Positions 15,232-28,931 are shown, numbered from the stretch's first letter. The stretch: 64,000 bases of DNA from Ezakiella massiliensis (GCF_900120165.1 NZ_LT635475.1:1364001-1428000), one strand, 5' to 3'. Program-made: numbers and translations. Notes: generated from the sequence alone by a model not told the origin.

Positions 15232-16767
15232 ATGGCAAAAGTTATTTTAAATGGCAGCGATCTTACATTAGAAGACCTAGTAGCTGTCGCTAGGGACAAG
15301 GCAGAGGTAGCATTATCAGAAGATGCTAAGGCACAAATCATCGCTTCACGCAAATTGGTTGACAAGTTTGTTGAAGAAGAAAGAGTTGTTTATGGTATTA
15401 CAACAGGTTTTGGTAAGTTCTCAGAAGTTCACATCAAGGAAGAGGAAACCAAGACCCTACAAAGAAATTTGATTATTTCTCATTCATGCGGAGTTGGCAA
15501 TCCACTTCCTATCGAAACTGCAAGGGCAGCCCAAGTGCTAAGGGCAAACGCTTTGGCCAAGGGTTTTTCTGGAGCAAAATTAGAAACAGTTGAAACTTTG
15601 ATCAAGATGCTAAACGCTGAAGTTACTCCAATTATTCCTGAAAAGGGTTCACTTGGTGCAAGCGGCGACTTGGCTCCACTTTCACACATGGTTCAACCTA
15701 TGCTGGGTATTGGCGATTGCTATTACAAGGGCGAAGTTGTTGCCAGTGAAAAGGCTATGAAGGACGCAGGCATTCCTACAATCGAACTTACAAGTAAGGA
15801 AGGTTTGGCTCTCATCAACGGCACACAAATTATGACAGCTGTTGGCGCACTTACCCTTTACGATGCAATTCAGCTTGCAAAGATTGCAGACATTGCAGAC
15901 GCTATGACTATGGAAGCTCTTGGTGGAATTATCGACGCTTACGATGTAAGAGTTGCCAAGGTTAGACCACACGAAGGCATGTTTAGAACTAGCGAAAACG
16001 TAGGCAAGCTCCTTGAAAATTCAAAGAATGTTACCCGTCAAGGGGATGTTCGTGTTCAAGACGCTTACACTTTAAGATGTGTTCCACAAGTTCACTCAGC
16101 TTCAAAGGACTGCTTTAACTATGTTAAGACAAAGGTTGATATCGAAATGAACGCTGTTACAGACAACCCAATTATCTTCCCTGATGACGAAGCTTCAATC
16201 AGCGCAGGTAACTTCCACGGTCAACCAATGGCCCTACCATTTGACTTTATGAAGATTGGTCTAGCAGAACTTGCAAACATTTCAGAACGCAGGCTAGAAA
16301 AAATGGTAAACCCTGCTTTAAACCACGGTCTACCAGCATTCTTGACCACACACGGCGGCGTAAACAGCGGCTTTATGATCGTTCAATACGCAGCAGCAGC
16401 CTTGGTAAGTGAAAACAAAGTTTTGGCTCACCCAGCAAGCGTTGACTCAATCCCATCATCAGCCAACCAAGAAGACCACGTTTCCATGGGAACAATCGCA
16501 GCTAGACAAGCTAGAGAAATTTATGAAAATGCTAGAAAAGTTTTGGCTATGGAACTTCTTGCAGCAGCTCAAGCAATTGACATTCACGAATCAAAAGATA
16601 AATTATCCGAAGGCACCAGAGCTTGCTATGACATCATTAGAAAACACTCTGACTACATTGACTTAGACAGGGTTATGAATTTAGAAATAGAAAAAGTAGA
16701 CGACCTGCTTGAAGACGGTTCAATCGTCAAGGCAGTTGAAGAAGCAATAGGAAATTTAAGAGTATAG
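15232..16767 (+). CDS. hutH: histidine ammonia-lyase
   Basis: 511 residues. It removes ammonia from histidine to give urocanate, the first step of degradation. The MIO cofactor forms from Ala143-Ser144-Gly145 in GSLGASGDLAPLSHM. The conserved YGITTGFGKF (near 54-63) and FHGQPMALPFD segments are present. RBS TTAGGAGG lies upstream. It heads the hut genes, with hutU 9 bases after the stop. Codons are strongly biased (many AAC, GCT, GTT) compared with dnaX, as expected for a highly expressed gene. Confidence 0.97.
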   Translation: MAKVILNGSDLTLEDLVAVARDKAEVALSEDAKAQIIASRKLVDKFVEEERVVYGITTGFGKFSEVHIKEEETKTLQRNLIISHSCGVGNPLPIETARAAQVLRANALAKGFSGAKLETVETLIKMLNAEVTPIIPEKGSLGASGDLAPLSHMVQPMLGIGDCYYKGEVVASEKAMKDAGIPTIELTSKEGLALINGTQIMTAVGALTLYDAIQLAKIADIADAMTMEALGGIIDAYDVRVAKVRPHEGMFRTSENVGKLLENSKNVTRQGDVRVQDAYTLRCVPQVHSASKDCFNYVKTKVDIEMNAVTDNPIIFPDDEASISAGNFHGQPMALPFDFMKIGLAELANISERRLEKMVNPALNHGLPAFLTTHGGVNSGFMIVQYAAAALVSENKVLAHPASVDSIPSSANQEDHVSMGTIAARQAREIYENARKVLAMELLAAAQAIDIHESKDKLSEGTRACYDIIRKHSDYIDLDRVMNLEIEKVDDLLEDGSIVKAVEEAIGNLRV

Positions 16768-16776
16768 GAGGGTTTT

Positions 16777-18810
16777 ATGATTACAAACACACAAATCGGC
16801 GACGCTATGACCATTAAGTTAAGCGATGTATTGCCACCAGAACCAGAATTTCAACAAGGTATCAGAAGGGCACCAGTTAGGGAACTCAAATTATCCAAGC
16901 ACGAAATCAAGCTAGCACTTAAAAACGCTTTGAGATATATCCCTGAATCCTTGCACGAAACATTGGCTCCAGAATTTTACAATGAGCTAATGACCTACGG
17001 CAGAATTTACGGCTACAGATATCGTCCACACGGAAATATCAAGGCTAAGCCAATCGACGAATACGAAGGCAAGACCTTAGAAGGCAAGGCTTTCCAATTA
17101 ATGATCGACAACAACTTGGACTTTGACGTTGCCCTTTATCCATACGAACTTGTAACCTACGGTGAAACTGGCCAAGTTGTACAAAACTGGATGCAATATC
17201 AACTAACCAAAAAATACTTGCAAGTTATGACAGACGAACAAACCCTTGTTATGGCTTCAGGTCACCCAGTTGGTCTTTTCAAATCCAACAAGCGTGCTCC
17301 AAGAGTTATCATTACAAACGCTCTTATGGTAGGTATGTTTGACGACCAAGAACACTGGGCCAAGGCCATTGCCATGGGCGTTGCCAACTACGGACAAATG
17401 ACAGCTGGCGGCTGGATGTACATTGGACCTCAAGGAATCGTTCACGGAACATTTAATACAATTTTAAACGCTGGTCGTTTGAAACTTGGCGTTCCTGCTG
17501 ATGGAGATTTGGCTGGCCACATGTTTGTATCATCAGGACTTGGCGGCATGAGCGGTGCTCAAGGTAAGGCTGCAAAGATTGCAAAGGCAGTTGGACTTAT
17601 TGCAGAAGTTGACCTTTCCAGAATCGAAACCAGACTTGAACAAGGCTGGATCGATGAATACTCAGACGATGCAAAAACCGTTTTCGAAATGGCAAAGAAG
17701 GCAATGGATGCCAAACAACCACGTTCAATCGCCTACTACGGAAACGTTGTAGACCTACTTGAATACGCTGTAGATAATGACATTCACATCGAACTTTTAT
17801 CAGACCAAACATCCTGCCACGTTCCATACGACGGAGGCTACTGCCCACAAGGCATGACCTTTGAAGAAAGAACCAAGATGCTTGCAACAGACCACGAAGG
17901 CTTCAAGAGAGAAGTTGACAAGTCCCTCCGCCACCACTATGAATTAATCAAAGCTTTGGTAGCCAAGGGAACCTATTTCTTCGACTACGGTAACTCCTTT
18001 ATGAAGGCCGTTTACGACGCTGGCGCAAAGGACATTGCTAAAAACGGCGTAGACGAAAGCGAAGGATTTATCTTCCCGTCATATGTAGAAGACATCATGG
18101 GACCAATGCTCTTTGACTACGGCTACGGACCATTCAGATGGGTCTGCCTATCAGGCAAGCACGAAGACCTAATCAAGACTGACCACGCAGCTATGGAATG
18201 CATCGATCCAAACAGACGCGGCCAAGACCGTGACAACTACATTTGGATTAGAGATGCTGAAGAAAACCAATTGGTTGTTGGATCACAAGCTAGAATTCTT
18301 TACCAAGACGCTCTTGGCAGATTAAAGATTGCTCTTAAATTTAACGACATGGTTAGAAATGGAGAAATCGGACCAGTTATGCTTGGCCGTGACCACCACG
18401 ACACAGGCGGCACAGACTCACCATTTAGAGAAACATCCAACATCAAAGACGGATCCAACATCATGGCTGACATGGCTACCCACTGCTTCGCTGGTAATGC
18501 TGCAAGGGGCATGAGCCTCATCGCTCTCCACAACGGCGGCGGCGTAGGTATTGGTAAGTCAATCAACGGTGGATTTGGTATGGTTCTTGATGGCAGCGAC
18601 AGGGTTGATGAAATTCTAAAATCAGCTATGCCATGGGATACAATGGTCGGCGTTTCCAGAAGAAACTGGGCAAGAAACGAGCACTCAATCGAAACCACTA
18701 TCGAATACAACAAGCAATTTGCAGACACCAACCACATCACAATTCCTTACATCGCAAGCGATGATTTGATCGACAAAATTGTCGACAAGGATGAAAACTG
18801 CGGTTGCTAA
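16777..18810 (+). CDS. hutU: urocanate hydratase
   Basis: 677 residues. It hydrates urocanate to imidazolonepropionate using tightly bound NAD. Signatures include MYIGPQGIVHGTFNT near 215, SGLGGMSGAQGKAAKIA near 250, QTSCHVPYDGGYCPQG near 345 and the catalytic-loop region GRDHHDTGGTDSPFRET near 545. The chain is about 120 residues longer than the Bacillus/Pseudomonas form, as in the long clostridial-type enzymes, with an extended N-terminus. RBS TAGGAGG precedes ATG 16777. Confidence 0.96.
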   Translation: MITNTQIGDAMTIKLSDVLPPEPEFQQGIRRAPVRELKLSKHEIKLALKNALRYIPESLHETLAPEFYNELMTYGRIYGYRYRPHGNIKAKPIDEYEGKTLEGKAFQLMIDNNLDFDVALYPYELVTYGETGQVVQNWMQYQLTKKYLQVMTDEQTLVMASGHPVGLFKSNKRAPRVIITNALMVGMFDDQEHWAKAIAMGVANYGQMTAGGWMYIGPQGIVHGTFNTILNAGRLKLGVPADGDLAGHMFVSSGLGGMSGAQGKAAKIAKAVGLIAEVDLSRIETRLEQGWIDEYSDDAKTVFEMAKKAMDAKQPRSIAYYGNVVDLLEYAVDNDIHIELLSDQTSCHVPYDGGYCPQGMTFEERTKMLATDHEGFKREVDKSLRHHYELIKALVAKGTYFFDYGNSFMKAVYDAGAKDIAKNGVDESEGFIFPSYVEDIMGPMLFDYGYGPFRWVCLSGKHEDLIKTDHAAMECIDPNRRGQDRDNYIWIRDAEENQLVVGSQARILYQDALGRLKIALKFNDMVRNGEIGPVMLGRDHHDTGGTDSPFRETSNIKDGSNIMADMATHCFAGNAARGMSLIALHNGGGVGIGKSINGGFGMVLDGSDRVDEILKSAMPWDTMVGVSRRNWARNEHSIETTIEYNKQFADTNHITIPYIASDDLIDKIVDKDENCGC

Positions 18811-18934
18811 AAACTTTTTAAAAGTTAATTAAAAAGTTAAAAAATAATTATTAACGGTAACCCATAAAGGGTATACGTATAATAAGTAAGAAATTAATTG
18901 CCCCCTTGGGGCGGAGAATCAAAAGGAGGAAATT

Positions 18935-19831
18935 ATGGCAAGAATTTTACAATGCGTACCAAACTTTAGTGAAGGACGTGATAAGGAAAAGGTAGAAAAA
19001 ATCGTTGAGGAAATCAGAAAAGTAGAAGGCGTTAAACTTCTCGACTACTCAAGCGACCCAACCCACAACAGAAGCGTTGTTACCTTTGTTGGTGAACCAG
19101 AAGCAGTTATCGACGCAGCTTTCAACGCTTGCAAGGTTGCATCAGAAGTTATAGATATGACAACTCACCAAGGCGAACACCCAAGAATGGGCGCTATGGA
19201 CGTTTGTCCTCTAATTCCAATTAGCGAAATCACAATGGATGAAGCTGTTGAACTTTCAAAGAAACTAGGCGAAAGAGTTGGTAAGGAACTTGGAATCTCC
19301 GTATACCTATACGAAAGATCAGCAAGTGCTCCTACTAGAGAAAACCTAGCAGATGTTAGACGTGGCCAATACGAAGCTATGGAAGAAAAGCTAAAACAAG
19401 AAGGTTGGGCACCTGACTTTGGACCAACAGAACTCAACAAAAAATCAGGCGTATCTGCTATCGGTGCTAGACCAGCATTAGTTGCATTTAACGTAAACCT
19501 AAACACATCAGATGTTGAAATCGCAAAGAAAATTGCCAAGAGCATGAGAGCAAAAGGCGGCGGATTCACATACTGCAAAGCTATCGGCCTTCTCCTAGAA
19601 GACAAGAACCTAGCTCAAGTTTCCATGAACCTTGTTGACTACACCAAAACTCCAGTTTTCCGTGTATTTGAAACTATCAAACGCGAAGCTATGAGATACG
19701 GCGTAACAATTGTTAACTCAGAAGTTATCGGCCTAGTTCCACTACAATGCATGGTCGACGTTGCTACTTGGTATTTGCAAGTAGATGATTTTGAAACAAA
19801 CCAAGTTTTGGAAACACGTCTTCATGATTAA
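18935..19831 (+). CDS. ftcD: glutamate formimidoyltransferase
   Basis: 298 residues: the formiminotransferase half only, without the cyclodeaminase domain found in the fused animal enzyme. It moves the formimino group of N-formiminoglutamate to tetrahydrofolate, freeing glutamate. Typical segments are CVPNFSEGRD at residues 5-14, HNRSVVTFVG, HPRMGAMDVCPLIP near 86-99, and GARPALVAFNVNL. It follows hutU by 124 bases; that gap holds a TATAAT (18878-18883) and a GCCCC/GGGGC hairpin just before the RBS AAAGGAGG. Confidence 0.95.
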   Translation: MARILQCVPNFSEGRDKEKVEKIVEEIRKVEGVKLLDYSSDPTHNRSVVTFVGEPEAVIDAAFNACKVASEVIDMTTHQGEHPRMGAMDVCPLIPISEITMDEAVELSKKLGERVGKELGISVYLYERSASAPTRENLADVRRGQYEAMEEKLKQEGWAPDFGPTELNKKSGVSAIGARPALVAFNVNLNTSDVEIAKKIAKSMRAKGGGFTYCKAIGLLLEDKNLAQVSMNLVDYTKTPVFRVFETIKREAMRYGVTIVNSEVIGLVPLQCMVDVATWYLQVDDFETNQVLETRLHD

Positions 19832-21086
19832 TCCAAGTCTAAAGATTGAAAATATCTCGGAGCTAATTACCGTCTCTGGCGAAAATGGCAAGAGACGCGG
19901 CAAGGCTCAGGGACAAATTGACAGAATTAAAAACGGTTTGGTCTTGGTAGTAGGCGACAAAATCGCCTACGCCGGTCCAGCTGACGAGGCTCCGGCCTAC
20001 GAGCTGGCAGCTGACGCAGTAGTTATTGACGCTACAGGCAAGACAGTTACACCCGGGCTTATTGATTCGCACACACATTTGGTTCATGGCGGTAGCCGTG
20101 AAAATGAACTAAATAAAAAGCTCCACGGTGTTCCTTACCTTGATATCTTAGCCCAAGGCGGCGGCATTATGTACACTCTGACTCAAACCAAAAATCGGAC
20201 CGAGGACGAACTCTACGACCAAGCTGTTAAATCTGTAGATCAGCTATTATCATACGGGGTTACAACTGTTGAAGCCAAGACAGGTTATGGCATTGACGAT
20301 TTTGCAACGGAAATGAAACAGTTAAATGTTGCAGATAGGATTAACAAAAATCATCCTGTCGACATTGTCCACACCTTTATGGCAGCTCACGCAGTTCCCA
20401 AACAATACAAGGATAATCCAGATGAATTTATAGATATAGTCATCAATGATTATCTACCAAAAATTAAAGAAGATGGCAGAGCAGAATTTTGCGACGTCTT
20501 CTGTGAAGAGGGGGTCTTTAACGCAGACCAATCCAGAAGACTTCTCATGGCAGCCAAAGAATACGGGCTCATTCCAAAGATTCATGCTGATGAAATCGTG
20601 GAACTGGGCGGCACAACCGTAGCTGCCGACGTGGGAGCAATCTCCGCTGAACACTTGATCAAGTGCTCATCACACGGGGTCAGCGAACTCAAACGCGGAG
20701 ACGTTATTGCAAACCTACTGCCAGGCACATCCTTTAATATGGGTGACGGCATCTTTGCCCCTGCCAGAGAAATGATAGAAAACGAAGTTGCTGTTGCAAT
20801 ATCCACAGACTACAATCCAGGCTCATGCCCAACTGAAAATATTCAACTTTGCATGTACCTGGCCTGCTTAAATATGAAGATGACACCAGAAGAAGTTTTG
20901 GTTGGCGTCACCATGAATGCAGCTTGCGCCATCAACCGCCAAGACACAATTGGCAGCCTAGAAGAAGGCAAGCTCGCAGATATCGCAATCTTCAATGCAC
21001 CAAACCTAGATTACTTGGTTTACCACTTTGGCATCAACCACACAGACCAAGTTATCAAGAAAGGTAAAGTAGTTTATAAGTGCTAA
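19824..21086 (+). CDS. hutI: imidazolonepropionase
   Basis: 420 residues. Metal-dependent amidohydrolase opening imidazolonepropionate to N-formiminoglutamate. Metal ligands are seen in DSHTHLVHGG near 80, HTFMAAHAVP near 185, and the EAKTGYGID and KIHADEIVELGG segments; STDYNPGSCPTENI near 320 holds the catalytic Asp region. The start at 19824 overlaps the ftcD end by 8 bases; an upstream in-frame ATG at 19785 would lie deep inside ftcD and is rejected. No separate strong RBS, so coupling to ftcD is likely. Confidence 0.95.
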   Translation: MINPSLKIENISELITVSGENGKRRGKAQGQIDRIKNGLVLVVGDKIAYAGPADEAPAYELAADAVVIDATGKTVTPGLIDSHTHLVHGGSRENELNKKLHGVPYLDILAQGGGIMYTLTQTKNRTEDELYDQAVKSVDQLLSYGVTTVEAKTGYGIDDFATEMKQLNVADRINKNHPVDIVHTFMAAHAVPKQYKDNPDEFIDIVINDYLPKIKEDGRAEFCDVFCEEGVFNADQSRRLLMAAKEYGLIPKIHADEIVELGGTTVAADVGAISAEHLIKCSSHGVSELKRGDVIANLLPGTSFNMGDGIFAPAREMIENEVAVAISTDYNPGSCPTENIQLCMYLACLNMKMTPEEVLVGVTMNAACAINRQDTIGSLEEGKLADIAIFNAPNLDYLVYHFGINHTDQVIKKGKVVYKC

Positions 21087-21676
21087 AGCAAAAAAAGCGC
21101 AGGGCAGTAGTTGTAACGGATTCTTATATAGAATTTTTTGGCATAGAAAAAGCCCTGGAGATGAATAATTACAGGGCCGAGAACCTGAAAAAAGACGGAG
21201 ACACTGACCTACGGGCCAGGCTGATCGTCTACGTCTTGGACAAAATGGATGGATTTTTCCTCTATGTATGCAGGCAAAACCATTCGGAAATAATACCTGC
21301 ACCTATGATAGTCATTTTAAAAAACAAAAAAGATTTCAGAAGGTTGGACTTAAAAAAATTAAGCATAGATGCTTGCATAGCTTATGACGATGACATCAGT
21401 GAGCTCCACGAAGCCATCTACAAGCTCAACCAAGGACAGAAATACATTTCCAAGAGCCTAGAGAATTACAAGAGGGACGACTTTTTAGATAAGCTGACAC
21501 GGCGCCAATACGAGATATGTGCGCTGACAGCCCAAGGCATGACCACTAAAGAAATAGCGGAGGCCCTGGACATATCCGAAAAAACGATCAGGAATCAAAT
21601 AAGTCTAATCAACAAATCCATAGCGCCCAAGACATTTTATCAGGCCGTTATAGAATATTTAAATCAAAGCATATAA
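21080..21676 (+). CDS. LuxR-type HTH regulator in the hut operon
   Basis: 198 residues. The C-terminal 60 residues are a clear LuxR/GerE helix-turn-helix (LTRRQYEICALTAQGMTTKEIAEALDISEKTIRNQISLI). The first 125 residues have receiver-like alternation (AVVVTDSYIEFFGIEKAL, LIVYVLDKM, APMIVILKN) but no clear phospho-accepting Asp pocket, so this may be a degenerate receiver or a ligand domain. The GTG start overlaps the end of hutI by 7 bases. Being the last gene of the operon it probably regulates hut expression (inference). Confidence 0.75.
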   Translation: MLKQKKRRAVVVTDSYIEFFGIEKALEMNNYRAENLKKDGDTDLRARLIVYVLDKMDGFFLYVCRQNHSEIIPAPMIVILKNKKDFRRLDLKKLSIDACIAYDDDISELHEAIYKLNQGQKYISKSLENYKRDDFLDKLTRRQYEICALTAQGMTTKEIAEALDISEKTIRNQISLINKSIAPKTFYQAVIEYLNQSI

Positions 21677-21678
21677 AA

Positions 21679-21715
21679 AACTGATATGAGTTTTTCTCAT
21701 ATCAGTTCTTTTTTT
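21679..21715. terminator. bidirectional terminator of hut operon and LysR gene
   Basis: A perfect 12-bp stem AACTGATATGAG/CTCATATCAGTT (21679-21690, 21696-21707), with A run on the left and T run on the right. The LysR stop codon (21702-21704) lies inside it. Confidence 0.85.
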
Positions 21716-22589
21716 CTAATAAATACGCTTCAAAGGCCGAGGCCAGAGGCGATAGATTTTTTAATTTGTTGTATATTAAGTAGAAATCTCTGGTCAAATC
21801 TACATCCTTGATGCGGAGGAGGAGCAGGTCACTGGCATCGTTTATAAGGAGTCCAGAAACAAAACTACCACCGTAGCCAGATCTAACAATTCTCAAAATA
21901 GAATCATTGTCATCGCAGACGGAAGTCTCCCGTTTAAAGAAATTTTGATCGACCTTGGTAATGGAATTAACCACAGTCCGTAAGGTCCCCGACCTAGAGT
22001 CGCGAAGAATAAGCGGGATATGCTTGATATCATCTGTGCTAATATAATCGAAAGCTCTGTAGTCAGGTAGCTTGTCCTTGGAAACTACAAAGAATATTTC
22101 ATCGGAAAAAATCTTGGTAAATTCCACTGAAGTATCGTCCGATTTAAAGCCGACAATACCAAAATCCGACCGACCGTTTTTAACATGGGAGATAACGCTC
22201 AAGGAGTCCGACGAGGAAATATTAAAAGTCACATTGTCGTGGAGCTTCATAAAGCCAGAAATCTTCTCCGGCAAATAAAAACGCAGGGGAATTGAAGAGG
22301 TCTCAATATTTAAATTGCCCTCGATAGTTCCCTCGTACATGACAATGCTGTGCTTGGCAATGTTGATCGAATCGATAACATCTTTGGCGTACTTATATAA
22401 AATAGAACCCGCATCTGTAATAGAAATTGAATTGCCCAAGCGATTGACCAGGCTAACACCGAGTTCATTTTCTAAATTTTTAATATGATTAGTAACGGTT
22501 GGCTGGGTAATAAAAAGCTTCTCACCAGCCTTTGAAAAAGACTTATAATCGCAAAGATAAATAAAAGTCTCTAATTGTCTTATGTCCAT
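21702..22589 (-). CDS. LysR-family transcriptional regulator
   Basis: 295 residues. The N-terminal winged helix (MDIRQLETFIYLCDYKSFSKAGEKLFITQPTVTNHIKNLENELG) is typical of LysR, followed by a substrate-binding-type effector domain (about 88-292). It is closest in feel to the CysB/CysL branch with a short C-terminal tail. RBS AGGAGGG on the minus strand precedes the ATG. It is convergent with the hut operon and could control it or an unseen target; LysR genes usually act on a divergent neighbour, which here would be the rRNA side, so the target is unclear. Confidence 0.92.
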   Translation of the reverse strand: MDIRQLETFIYLCDYKSFSKAGEKLFITQPTVTNHIKNLENELGVSLVNRLGNSISITDAGSILYKYAKDVIDSINIAKHSIVMYEGTIEGNLNIETSSIPLRFYLPEKISGFMKLHDNVTFNISSSDSLSVISHVKNGRSDFGIVGFKSDDTSVEFTKIFSDEIFFVVSKDKLPDYRAFDYISTDDIKHIPLILRDSRSGTLRTVVNSITKVDQNFFKRETSVCDDNDSILRIVRSGYGGSFVSGLLINDASDLLLLRIKDVDLTRDFYLIYNKLKNLSPLASAFEAYLLEKKN

Positions 22590-23118
22590 AAGCCCTCCTA
22601 TTAAGATATATTATATACCATATAGACGAAAATTAAAAGGCCTTAGCAAAACAAAATTACAACTGTGTCTTATATAATATAATAGGAAGAATATTAAATG
22701 CAATAAAAAACAAAATTTGTGTAGGGTCCACTTGCAGCCACGCCCAAGAATCGAACGCGAAAGCGTGAAGATGATTGGAAAGCGTTGACTCACGCAACCT
22801 ATTTCTCAAGAAAACGAGCCAAAGGCGATGTTTGATTGAATGAAATAGTCTGAGGAGAATGTGGACCGATTTTTTTCTGAAAGAATACAACAATCTAAAG
22901 AAAAATGATTGCCAAAAATAGACCGACTGGCAACGCACAATCCACATACGACTGCTTACGCAAATCGATGGCAAAAAAATGTTTTCCCTACCCAACAAAA
23001 GCTTTTTAAAACATTTTTTAAAATAATTTATCAAAAGACGAAGACAAAAACGCTATAGGCAAGTGAACAAGGGAGATTCAGGGAATAAAAATAAAATAAA
23101 ATAAATTGTAAAAAACCC
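22590..23118. other. gap between the LysR gene and rRNA promoter with a structured stretch
   Basis: No gene is supported. From 22725 to 22876 the DNA can fold as a compact RNA on the plus strand. The closing stem is GGTCCAC (22725-22731) with GTGGACC (22861-22867), followed at once by GATTTTTTT. Inside are GCGT/ACGC (22783-22796), CTATTTC (22799-22805) with GAAATAG (22842-22848), and GCC-AAA-GGC (about 22818-22826). TATAAT occurs at 22673-22678. It may be an unlabelled small RNA. A minus-strand frame of 125 codons covers it but looks non-coding. Confidence 0.4.
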
Positions 23119-23147
23119 TTGACAAAGACCAAAATGGATGGTATACT
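23119..23147 (+). promoter_or_regulatory. rRNA operon promoter
   Basis: TTGACA (23119-23124), a 17-base spacer and TATACT (23142-23147), about 160 bases before the 16S gene. Confidence 0.88.
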
Positions 23148-23303
23148 ATACAAGTCAGCTCGAGAGAGCACCGACAAGAACCTAAACAAAGGAATATAAG
23201 TGAAAAGAAGTCATGAATTTACAACCCGTAAATTCAAAACAAAGTGAAACAGAACACATTAAAAACTGTAAATAATTTAGAGTCAGATTAAAAGCTCAAG
23301 ACT

Positions 23304-24851
<1,548 letters not shown>

Positions 24852-24926
24852 AGTATACTTCTTTTCACTTATACATTTAGGTCTTAATTTAATAGAGCCT
24901 TTATTTTTTATGGGCGACTATAGTAT

Positions 24927-25002
24927 GGGGGTGTAGCTCAGTTGGGAGAGCACCTGCCTTGCAAGCAGGGGGCCAGGAGTTCGAGTCTCCTCATCTCCAC
25001 CA
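24927..25002 (+). tRNA. tRNA-Ala(TGC)
   Basis: Cloverleaf in the 16S-23S spacer; anticodon TGC in CCTTGCAAG; acceptor stem GGGGGTG/CATCTCC with two G-T pairs; CCA is encoded. It is the only tRNA in this spacer. Confidence 0.95.
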
Positions 25003-25184
25003 TTAATATGTTCGTGTGACTTTTAAGAGTCTAGAGATCAAATTTCAACGCGAACGAATATTGAACCTTTAAAACTAAATACCATAGACGAAATAACAGA
25101 CATTAGAAATCCAAGAAGCAATTAAATTGCAAACAAATTTTTAATAAACAATTTCAACGAATAAACAAAGGACGAAATAATTTA

Positions 25185-28060
<2,876 letters not shown>

Positions 28061-28098
28061 AATAAAGGTTAAAGTAGTTTATGGTATAGTTTTATAGG

Positions 28099-28217
28099 AG
28101 CGCGGTTTTACTAGCGTGAGGGCCCCACCTGTTCCCATGCCGAACACAGAAGTTAAGCCTCACAGCGCCGAAGGTACTCTGACGGCAGCGTCACGGGAGA
28201 ATAGGTCAAAGCCGCAC
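28099..28217 (+). rRNA. rrf: 5S ribosomal RNA
   Basis: About 118 bases; the ends GCGCGGTTTT and AAAGCCGCAC pair, and CCCATGCCGAACACAGAAG is the conserved loop region. It follows 23S by about 40 bases. Confidence 0.92.
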
Positions 28218-28224
28218 AGAAGAA

Positions 28225-28258
28225 ATTAAAGAGGGACATTAAGATGCCCCTCTTTAAT
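28225..28258 (+). terminator. hairpin after 5S rRNA
   Basis: ATTAAAGAGGG (28225-28235) pairs with CCCTCTTTAAT (28248-28258), an 11-bp stem with no long T run afterwards. It may be a processing site or weak terminator between rRNA and the tRNA cluster. Confidence 0.5.
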
Positions 28259-28285
28259 GTATTCTAAAGATAAGTATTTCACCCA

Positions 28286-28360
28286 GCTTGTGTAGCTCAA
28301 CGGTAGAGCAACCGGCTGTTAACCGGTAGGCTGTAGGTTCGAGCCCTACCACAAGCGCCA
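28286..28360 (+). tRNA. tRNA-Asn(GTT)
   Basis: Acceptor GCTTGTG/CACAAGC, anticodon GTT in GGCTGTTAACC, CCA encoded. Confidence 0.95.
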
Positions 28361-28365
28361 ATAAT

Positions 28366-28453
28366 GCCGGGGTGGCGGAACAGGCAGACGCACAGGACTT
28401 AAAATCCTGCGGTGGTTAACACCGTACCGGTTCGATTCCGGTCCTCGGCACCA
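28366..28453 (+). tRNA. tRNA-Leu(TAA)
   Basis: Class II tRNA with a long variable arm; anticodon TAA in GACTTAAAATC; CCA encoded. Confidence 0.95.
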
Positions 28454-28495
28454 ATGCTTATCTTCTATAATAAGCCTTGTGAGAACATCCATTAT

Positions 28496-28572
28496 GGCGG
28501 CGTAGCTCAGTTGGCTAGAGCATTCGGTTCATACCCGAAGTGTCAGGAGTTCAAATCTCTTCGCCGCTACCA
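28496..28572 (+). tRNA. tRNA-Met(CAT), elongator type
   Basis: Acceptor GGCGGCG/CGCCGCT, anticodon CAT in GGTTCATACCC, CCA encoded. The paired first position argues against initiator tRNA. Confidence 0.9.
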
Positions 28573-28604
28573 ATTTTTTTAATGTAATTCCGAAAGGATT
28601 TTGA

Positions 28605-28679
28605 GGCCCTATGGTCAAGCGGTTAAGACATCGCCCTTTCACGGCGGTATCCCGGGTTCGAATCCCGGTAGGGTCACCA
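28605..28679 (+). tRNA. tRNA-Glu(TTC)
   Basis: Acceptor GGCCCTA/TAGGGTC, anticodon TTC in CCTTTCACG, CCA encoded. Confidence 0.95.
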
Positions 28680-28696
28680 ATTTTATCTTATACTAT

Positions 28697-28772
28697 GGGC
28701 GGTTAGCTCAGTTGGGAGAGCATCTGCCTTACAAGCAGGGGGTCATAGGTTCGAGCCCTATACCGCCCACCA
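28697..28772 (+). tRNA. tRNA-Val(TAC)
   Basis: Acceptor GGGCGGT/ACCGCCC, anticodon TAC in GCCTTACAAGC, CCA encoded. Confidence 0.95.
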
Positions 28773-28786
28773 TAGTTGATTCAAAC

Positions 28787-28815
28787 TTGACAAAAAGATT
28801 AAATAATGATATCAT
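28787..28815 (+). promoter_or_regulatory. internal promoter within the tRNA cluster
   Basis: TTGACA (28787-28792), 17-base spacer, TATCAT (28810-28815), 26 bases before tRNA-Asp. It would let the second half of the cluster be transcribed separately from rRNA. Confidence 0.7.
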
Positions 28816-28840
28816 AAAGAAGATGTAGATTTTGACCAAA

Positions 28841-28917
28841 GGCCCGGTAGTTCAGTTGGTTAGAATGCCAGCCTGTCACGCTGGAGGTCGACGGTTCGAG
28901 TCCGTTCCGGGTCGCCA
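28841..28917 (+). tRNA. tRNA-Asp(GTC)
   Basis: Acceptor GGCCCGG/CCGGGTC, anticodon GTC in CCTGTCACG, CCA encoded. Confidence 0.95.
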
Positions 28918-28931
28918 ATTTAATCATATAT

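Noticed and set aside
22657..23034. 125-codon minus-strand frame upstream of the rRNA operon
   Set aside because: No RBS or known motif; the composition is that of antisense AT-rich DNA and the plus strand has RNA-like stems.
28601..28828. 75-codon plus-strand frame over tRNA-Glu and tRNA-Val
   Set aside because: It is a translation of tRNA genes with no RBS or protein family.
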